Source: Aquatica leii | Taxonomy: Eukaryota; Arthropoda; Insecta; Coleoptera; Lampyridae | Assembly (NCBI GenBank): GCA_035610365.1 | Contig: CM069436.1 | Location: forward strand, 38,633,117 to 38,697,116 | DNA length: 64,000 nt | Direction of reading: 5' to 3' | Shown here: in pieces, positions 58,110 to 64,000 of the stretch | Numbering within the stretch: position 1 is the stretch's first letter | Layout of the letters: each line of letters starts with the position of its first letter | The notes under the pieces: model-generated | What the model was told of the DNA's origin: nothing | Databases searched by the model: none | Seen by the model: the letters and a program-made list of their open reading frames with translations, nothing else | Made by a program: the position numbers and the translations under genes

Positions 58110-59012
58110 CTGTACTCAGGGCCGTAAAGACACAGGCTTGGGGACAAGAAACTAAAAACTTCTAAATCTCCAATTTTAATGTACCAACCAGTGCACTGCT
58201 TAAAAGCTTACGTGATAGAGGAGTTGACACTGCAAATATTAAGAGTTATACAGAATTGTATCCTGTGAAGAAGGACCACATTTCAACGTTTGAATATTCA
58301 CCTAAACGAGTTAGCTACTCTACACAACGTAAATCATCGTCTAGTGATTGAAACTGCAAATGAAATAAATGTGTTGACACAAATTAATATAAATTCGAAA
58401 TTCACAAAGGAAAATTGCTTTCAAATGTAATTTATTAAAATCGGGGGTTCAAAATTCTGAAAAAAACATTAATAGCAGGATTTTAAGTTTAAACGGGTAC
58501 AAAACTTGCATCTAGGAGACGCTCCCCAAAGAATCAAATTTTGTCGTTGGTTTTGTGATCAACTTGTGAAACATCCCGAGTTTTCTGCTAAAATTCTATG
58601 GTCTAACGAAACTTTATTCACCAACAGCTGAATGTTTAATAGAAGAAAAAAATCATTTCTCCGTTAATGTTTGGTGTGGTCTTTTGAGCTTCTAGCTTGT
58701 TTAACTGACCAAACCTAGAATTTTTTCAGAATGATTTTGAACAAATACTAAATCATTTACTGATCGCCAGGTTAAGAAATTTGTGGTGGTTTCTGCAGCA
58801 ATAGCCCCGTGTGCTAACTACTATAGTCACCTTGTTTAAATTCTCTTGATTCAATCGAGAATGTGGAACACTTACAAGCTAAAATTACACACGTATTTCA
58901 GATCATCACACCAGCAAGCATTCGATATGCAGTAAGGAACATGGATCAATTTACATTGCTCTGCATGGAACATCTGAGAAATCATTTTGAACAATTCATG
59001 TAGTCTTATTAA
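58110..59012 (+). mobile_element. DUF4817-type transposon, second copy (other lineage)
   Basis: Plus-strand remnant: DTANIKSYTELYPVKKDHIS (58.23-58.28 kb), RVQNLHLGDAPQRIKFCRWF, CDQLVKHPEFSAKILWSNET, LFTNS (first acid region, Asp changed to Asn in the WSDE box), MFNRR, FGVVF, NLEFFQNDFEQILNHLL, then NSLDSIENVEHLQAKITHVF-type remnants, IRYAVRNMDQFTLLCMEHLR and NHFEQFM at the end. The order matches the same transposase group as at 55.7-56.7 kb, but in a different subfamily (GDAPRR..FCRW...ILWSDE.TF). The middle with the second and third Asp is mostly lost. It is heavily decayed. Confidence 0.7.
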
Positions 59013-61548
59013 GTTGTTATAGTTCCTATTCATTTGTTATTTGTGGAAACTAGATTTGGACAATAAATTGGTAAATTGATGTTTTAATGTTGTTAATAAG
59101 TTTAGATGACTTATCTGTGTTACATCGATGAATTTGTATTTTTTTCCACTATCCAACAGTATAAGAATACAAAATAGCAGCTATAACAAAATCACAATTT
59201 GTATATGAAAACATAAAGATCTACTAGACCTAGAAAATTATTGAAATGCTTGTTAGATAGCCGATATCGATTCGTGTAAATTGGTAAATTTCTTAGATGT
59301 CATCTAATACAATAAGGTAATAACAAATATGAGTTAAATAAAAAAATAAAGTACATCAATTTTTTCAAAATATTTCAGGAAGGAGCCGGGTAATTTTAAA
59401 TTTTTTTATCCAAATCCTTGATGAGAACGAAAGCGTACAACTCTTTTGTAATTTAAGCAATTTAGAGATACACAGCTCTACCGGTTTAGGATATCCCAAT
59501 GGTGTGCATTATAAAAGTGATCACCTTGTATACTTAATATAAATTATAACACGATCATAAGGAAATAAGTAAGCAAACTCAAAACTGTCAAGAAGAATGG
59601 CATGTGCTGAAAAATTGAGCGGCTGAAAAATCAATACACATTTTGTACTTTTTGTCGTAGAACCGATGGCAAAATTCACATTTCAAAATATAATTTTTTT
59701 GGTATCGCTACAGAACAAAATTTTCAGTTTCTTCGCTTTTGTAATTAATTAATGCAAACATATTAGCATCGAGTAGGGTGGTCGTACAATTCAATTGCAT
59801 ATGCGATTATCTAAAGAATCGTGTAGCACGCAAACCAAGATAAATTAGGGATAGTTAGAAAGGCTCTTTTGCTTAATTTTTATAAATCTATCAAATATTT
59901 TGTTGTTTTACTAGAAAGGAACTTTCACATTTTCTTTTTAAAATAAAACAATGAAAAAAGCGTTTGTGCATATATTTTATTTAATGCAGATATTTCTAAT
60001 TATATAACATGATCTAATAGTTTTCTTTTTGACCTGCTTAGTGTATTGTTCGCTTTGATTAGATTAATTTGAATATGTTGTCATTCGGTCAATAGGTCTA
60101 ATTAAATTTTAGACGTTTTTGTCACAAAAAATCAGTTACTGAATTGGTTGATCATGATGGTGGGCACCTTAAATCTATAATTAACATTGATTTCTTGTAA
60201 TTAAATGATGGTAGCTGAGTGTAATCTGCGTGTAAAAACAAATCCGATTAACATAAGAACCTGTTACTCGGTAGTATAGGTATAGCAAATGGCATTGTTC
60301 AATTACACAACAACAATACCTATCTTCGTTGTCTGCAAAGATCAGGTTTGCTAAATATAAACTGGAGTTACTGTGACATGTTATTACCGTTTGATGCATT
60401 ATTATGGTTGGAATGTGCAACGCATGAACACCACTGGCTGTGCGGTTTTTATTTTAAGTGCGGAATTCTGCCAAGTGATCTTGTTGCTATTGGTTCTTCA
60501 ACATTTATATTGATTGGTTTTTAAGACCGAGTACTGGTTTATTGGGAGGAGCCTTACAATACTATTAAATAAAATACGTCATTGCAGTTATTTAATTAAG
60601 CCAGATGAAGTTTTTCTTTCATTTGCGTTGGGCATAATTAGACTGAAAGTATTATTCATTATGTAAAAGTAAGCCAATACTTTACATTTTTTTTAAACAA
60701 ACATGATATTGCACAAATGAGCTTCACAGACTTATTATACACGTCTGATTGCCGCAAGCAAAAGGAACCAACATAACCGGTCTTGTTGAGATTTTGCTTT
60801 CGGCACCTCAAGTTGCTACTTGAGATTATCAACGATCACGTTAGTTTTTTGGCACAGCACTAATGAGGAATTTCAAGTTTAAAAGGATAATGTATACGAA
60901 TAACTAACCTAGCCCAACGTGACATTGACTTAGCAATCGCGTCGAGTGAAACTTTAATTAAATAAAATGAATAAGAAAATGTTTTCATTTTATATCAAGC
61001 ACTAATTTTGCTTAAATATATTTATGGCGTGGCTACGGATAATTAAACTGTTAGAATCGGTGTTAATTATGCCCATAATCGTTATACGTATTTCTTAATT
61101 GTGGAACGCATTTAACTTATTTTTTCAGCTACAAACGCAACCGATTATTGATCCCTTGGCTCGTGCTCGTACTAAACTATTTTTTTCGATTGATTAACCG
61201 AATTAGAGTACATCGAGTTTCGTCTTTACTACTATCGCGGATTTCAAATATTCTATTTCAGAATAGTTTAATTATTTAAAAATTAAAATTGACATAAATA
61301 TATACTTTCGATAAATATTCATTCTTTATCACGATATTAAGAGTAGTAAATGTTGTCTTTTCTTCTTCTTCAATTGCATATTTTTATTGTTCGATAACCA
61401 AAATAATATTATCAACTAAATCCGATCCACTATCGCCAACTTTTGTTTTCAATTTTAGGCGACGAGAAACTGTAAAAAAATGATGACACTATGTACATAT
61501 AAAAAGCGAATGTGTTCTTAGTGTTCTTTGTAATCTTTTCACATTCTG
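59013..61548. other. AT-rich stretch, no gene seen
   Basis: About 2.5 kb with no supported gene. The 79-codon minus frame at 60181-60420 has no known motif. A mildly GC-richer patch at 60.72-60.96 kb is featureless. Confidence 0.4.
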
Positions 61549-61550
61549 GT

Positions 61551-63256
61551 GGGTCAATCCGCGTCAAATCAACAAACTTTGATTATTTTGATGAAATATG
61601 GTTACTTTTATCTAGACTAAGGAAAAGACCAAATTTCAGCCTAATATCTCAAATGGTTTTCGAAATATAGCTATGTAAAGTTTTCGAAAAACGCAAATTG
61701 TTGAGCTGTCGCGTCATCTTTAAATTGAAATTACTGCTCTTCTAGATAAGATGGATAGTTAAAATGTGTGCTATTTTAAAGCTACTTTTAAGACCTTTTA
61801 TACGACATGCAGTACAAAACGGGTTAAAACGAAAAGTTTTTGTTCAAAATTTGAATTAAAACTTCAAATTTGAATTTCTCAAAAAGCCCATTTTTTAAAA
61901 AATTGAAAAAAATTAGTAGGTAGTGTTGATATGGTTGTTTTAAAAATTATGATAGAACAGCAATGGGTTCATACTTAAAAAAAATTATTAAATAATGTTC
62001 GTTTTGGTCGTGGATGAAATATAACAGGCTAGTAAACCTCTCAAACTATAGCCTAAAGTCATTTTAATAGCATCATATGTGGACCAAATGTAGTAAAGTA
62101 TTATAAACAGAATCTGGGAATTCGATTAAACCGCATCACATATTACAACATTTATATGAATATAACGTGAAGAACAAAATGTACAGTAGATACCTACTAA
62201 TGAATTCACAAAGAATTTTTCATTTCAAATACATGTTAAAAAGAACAAACGTACCAAGAAACTATTGGCTGCAGTGTATTTCAAGAGCTTCATTGGTTTT
62301 TTTTCTTCTTCATTAAAAATTTTGTAGACTTGCCCCGTCGTTGTAACAGGGTTACTTTACAAAGAATGTTTGTAACACTGAACCACAAAATGTCTGATTT
62401 TCTTAGTAAGATAAATGATGGAGTAAGCCCAGAAGGGTGGAGAAATGTGAGTTTTCTTCTTTTTTGGTCATAACAAATGCCAATCACCACCTATCTTCGT
62501 ACACTGCTGTGACGTGCTCACTTATGTCTGTTAACTGAAGTTTTTCTGAAGCATTGAACATCTCAATTCCTGATTTCGATGCATTTAAAAACGGTTTGAC
62601 TAATATTCCTGATGTGCTTGTTGGTAGGGGGATAAAAGCATGCAATTTCTGAATATCTTTGATCGTCAGAGCATAACTAAATCGTTTTCCAAGAATTTTT
62701 CTGTTTTAATATGGTCTTGGGTGGAAAATTCAAAGCTTACAGACTTAATGTTTTCAACTGCTCAATCGAAAACATTTGCTTTTCAAAAGGTCTCTGCAAA
62801 CTTGCTTTAGTAGCAAACCTTTTGAGGGTACCCCCAACCCCATCGCAATGCCCCTTACCATTCAAAGTCGCCATTTAGCTTCAACATCAAAAACACTTTA
62901 TGGTGGCATAAATTTGAGAAGTTTTTTTGTTCTTGTATTGCTTTGCACACCCGTCAAAAAAATGATAGATTTTCAAGATCAAAACAAGATCAACTTTATT
63001 GTTTAAAAACTGGATTAATTTCTTTTAAAAGCAATACAGAGCTGCAGTTGTGTGTTCAAGGTAATCCGAAATGTTAATTTTAGACTATCACAATAATCTT
63101 ACGCAATAATTTTTTTTCACTAAATTTATAAAAATACTGTACTTATTACTCAATATTATTTCGACAATACACATTATTTGGACTGAACTAAATGTTTTTA
63201 TCAAAATTTGAAATGGTGAGGTTTAGTCATAGTGTTGATTTAACATGGAATGACCC
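61551..63256 (-). mobile_element. 1.7-kb DNA transposon with TIRs and unclassified protein
   Basis: The terminal inverted repeats are GGGTCAATCC-GCGTCAAATCAAC (61551-61573) and, inverted, GGGTCATTCC-ATGTTAAATCAAC (63256-63234): 19 of 23 bases match and both start GGGTCA. Coding remnants (62985-62290) sit on the minus strand between them. About 700 bp on the 3' side is non-coding AT-rich DNA. I see no target duplication beside the ends. Intact relatives would be longer, so this copy is internally shortened on the 5' coding side. Confidence 0.7.
62290..62985 (-). pseudogene. Transposon protein remnant (DGCA.QYKN family)
   Basis: Minus-strand pieces: FFDGCAKQYKNKKT (62.96-62.92 kb), DVEAKW, then in another frame NGKGHCDGVGGTLKRFATKA and SLQRPFEKQ (62.87-62.77 kb), SIEQLKTLS, a middle with broken frames, and (62490-62290) VIGICYDQKRRKLTFLHPSG, SFILLRKSDILWFSV and NILCKVTLLQRRGKS. 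This order (DGC..QYKN, HGKG.CDGVGGT.KR..., V...YD.....V.FLHP.GP..SF..P...D..W....IL..V..P...GR) is a recurrent, uncharacterised family repeated in many insect and cnidarian genomes. The Asp of DGCA may be part of a DDE-like nuclease; that is inference. Several frame breaks make it dead. Confidence 0.65.
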
Positions 63257-63690
63257 TGTTAATAGTTTTACTTGAGTTGGCATTGGCATACATTTTTTCA
63301 TCATACTTTTCTTTGCTTGCAAATTCTTTTTTTGAATTTAATTGTTTTTTTTTCTTATTATATTTTTGCTAGTTTTTTTCTGTTTTTTTTAAAATTTTAT
63401 TCTGTTCCATTTGTTTTGTAGGTACCTACGTTTCACTATCACTTTTATCACTGATTTAATAAATTTACATATTTAGATGTAGCTGTTAGTCATCTCTGTA
63501 TTTTGCTTATATATATAATTACTCTAGTTCTATAGGTATTCTTGTTTTTTTTAATATTACATTTAGTGGTGGTGCATCGCCTGGTTTAAATTGCACTTAG
63601 GTGGAGATTTATTACAGAAAATTAATGTAAATGTAACCAGAACCTGTTTCAATATAAAATAACTTGCGAGATAATATAGGAGAATAAATG
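63257..63690. other. AT-rich spacer
   Basis: Poly-T-rich spacer between the transposon end and the Tc1 fragment. No gene seen. Confidence 0.4.
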
Positions 63691-64000
63691 AACATTAATT
63701 TATTAAACGCATGTACAAGTCAGAATTAACCAATTTTTCTCATTCCTCCTTTGAAACACACTGAAACCAAGCAGCAATCAGGAATTGGATTAATTTGGTT
63801 TTTTGTAGGTTTTCGTTGAGAGAGTATGTTGGATATCCTCCTCCAGTTGGGTTGATATCTGCCGATTGTTAAGGCTAATCTAGTTTTTTAATTTTATTTT
63901 TAGTTTTAGCCTTATGGCATGGATCATTATCGTTCTTCTTCACGGTCGCCGAATACGGAATAGATCCATTAGTTAACATTTTAGTCTCTTACACCTCACT
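63690..64000 (-). pseudogene. Tc1-like transposase C-terminal fragment (runs off window)
   Basis: The minus strand reads TVKKNDNDPCHKAKTKNKIK (second-Asp box, usually QQDNDPKHKAKTV), then QSADINPTGG (third-acid region, usually WP.QSPDLNPIEH), then KLIQFLIAAWFQCVSKEE, a stop, and EKLVNSDLYMRL (C-terminal helices). The triad Asp in NDNDP is present, but the Trp-Pro before QSAD is broken by stops. The N-terminal half would lie beyond 64000. Intact Tc1 transposases are about 340 residues and insert at TA. Confidence 0.75.

Noticed and set aside
1-64000. CRISPR arrays, tRNA or rRNA genes, bacterial-type operons
   Set aside because: None seen. The sequence is eukaryotic repeat-rich DNA and no cloverleaf or spaced direct-repeat array was found by eye.

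Overview
The window is AT-rich animal DNA (roughly 70% A+T by eye) with no convincing host protein-coding gene. It is packed with decayed transposable elements of kinds common in insects: a Jockey-type LINE, other LINEs, a Penelope-like element with a GIY-YIG nuclease, mariner, Tc1 and DUF4817-type transposases, hAT fragments and MITEs. This mix points to an insect, perhaps a beetle or another repeat-rich order; the species cannot be read from the sequence. Nearly all open frames are under 120 codons and random-looking. The only long ones (431 and 658 codons) belong to one LINE.

Layout. 0-10 kb: a 335-bp insertion with a perfect 69-bp inverted repeat and 16-bp target duplication (57-391), GC-rich islands at 1.6-3.2, 9.36-9.65 and 10.0-10.35 kb that could be promoter or first-exon DNA, and palindromic MITE-like repeats at 7.38-7.77 kb. 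11-14.2 kb: a LINE tail and a family of palindromic repeats carrying a hammerhead-ribozyme fold. 16.9-19.4 kb: a degraded Penelope-like element (minus strand). 24.4-26.3 kb: two elements with internally repeated ends. 31.2-35.8 kb: another hammerhead-like core, a LINE with an RNase H region, an unclassified transposon-type gene remnant and a MITE. 38.8-41.4 kb: another hammerhead repeat, a BED-finger hAT fragment and a mariner. 41.5-48.4 kb: an older LINE split by a 4.3-kb Jockey LINE with an exact 15-bp target duplication. 51.5-64 kb: a hAT fragment, a LINE split by a DUF4817-type transposon, a second DUF4817-type copy, a 1.7-kb DNA transposon with terminal inverted repeats, and a Tc1 fragment running off the end.

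The most interesting signal is the hammerhead family (13.2, 31.2 and 39.0 kb, plus a degenerate pair at 14.0 kb). The copies keep the CUGANGA and GAAA cores and a tiny C-NNNN-G stem III. Stem II changes compensatorily between the 13-kb and 39-kb copies. This is the architecture known from type I hammerheads of Penelope-like elements and animal retrozymes. The repeats that carry them here are also arranged as head-to-head palindromes, which is unusual.
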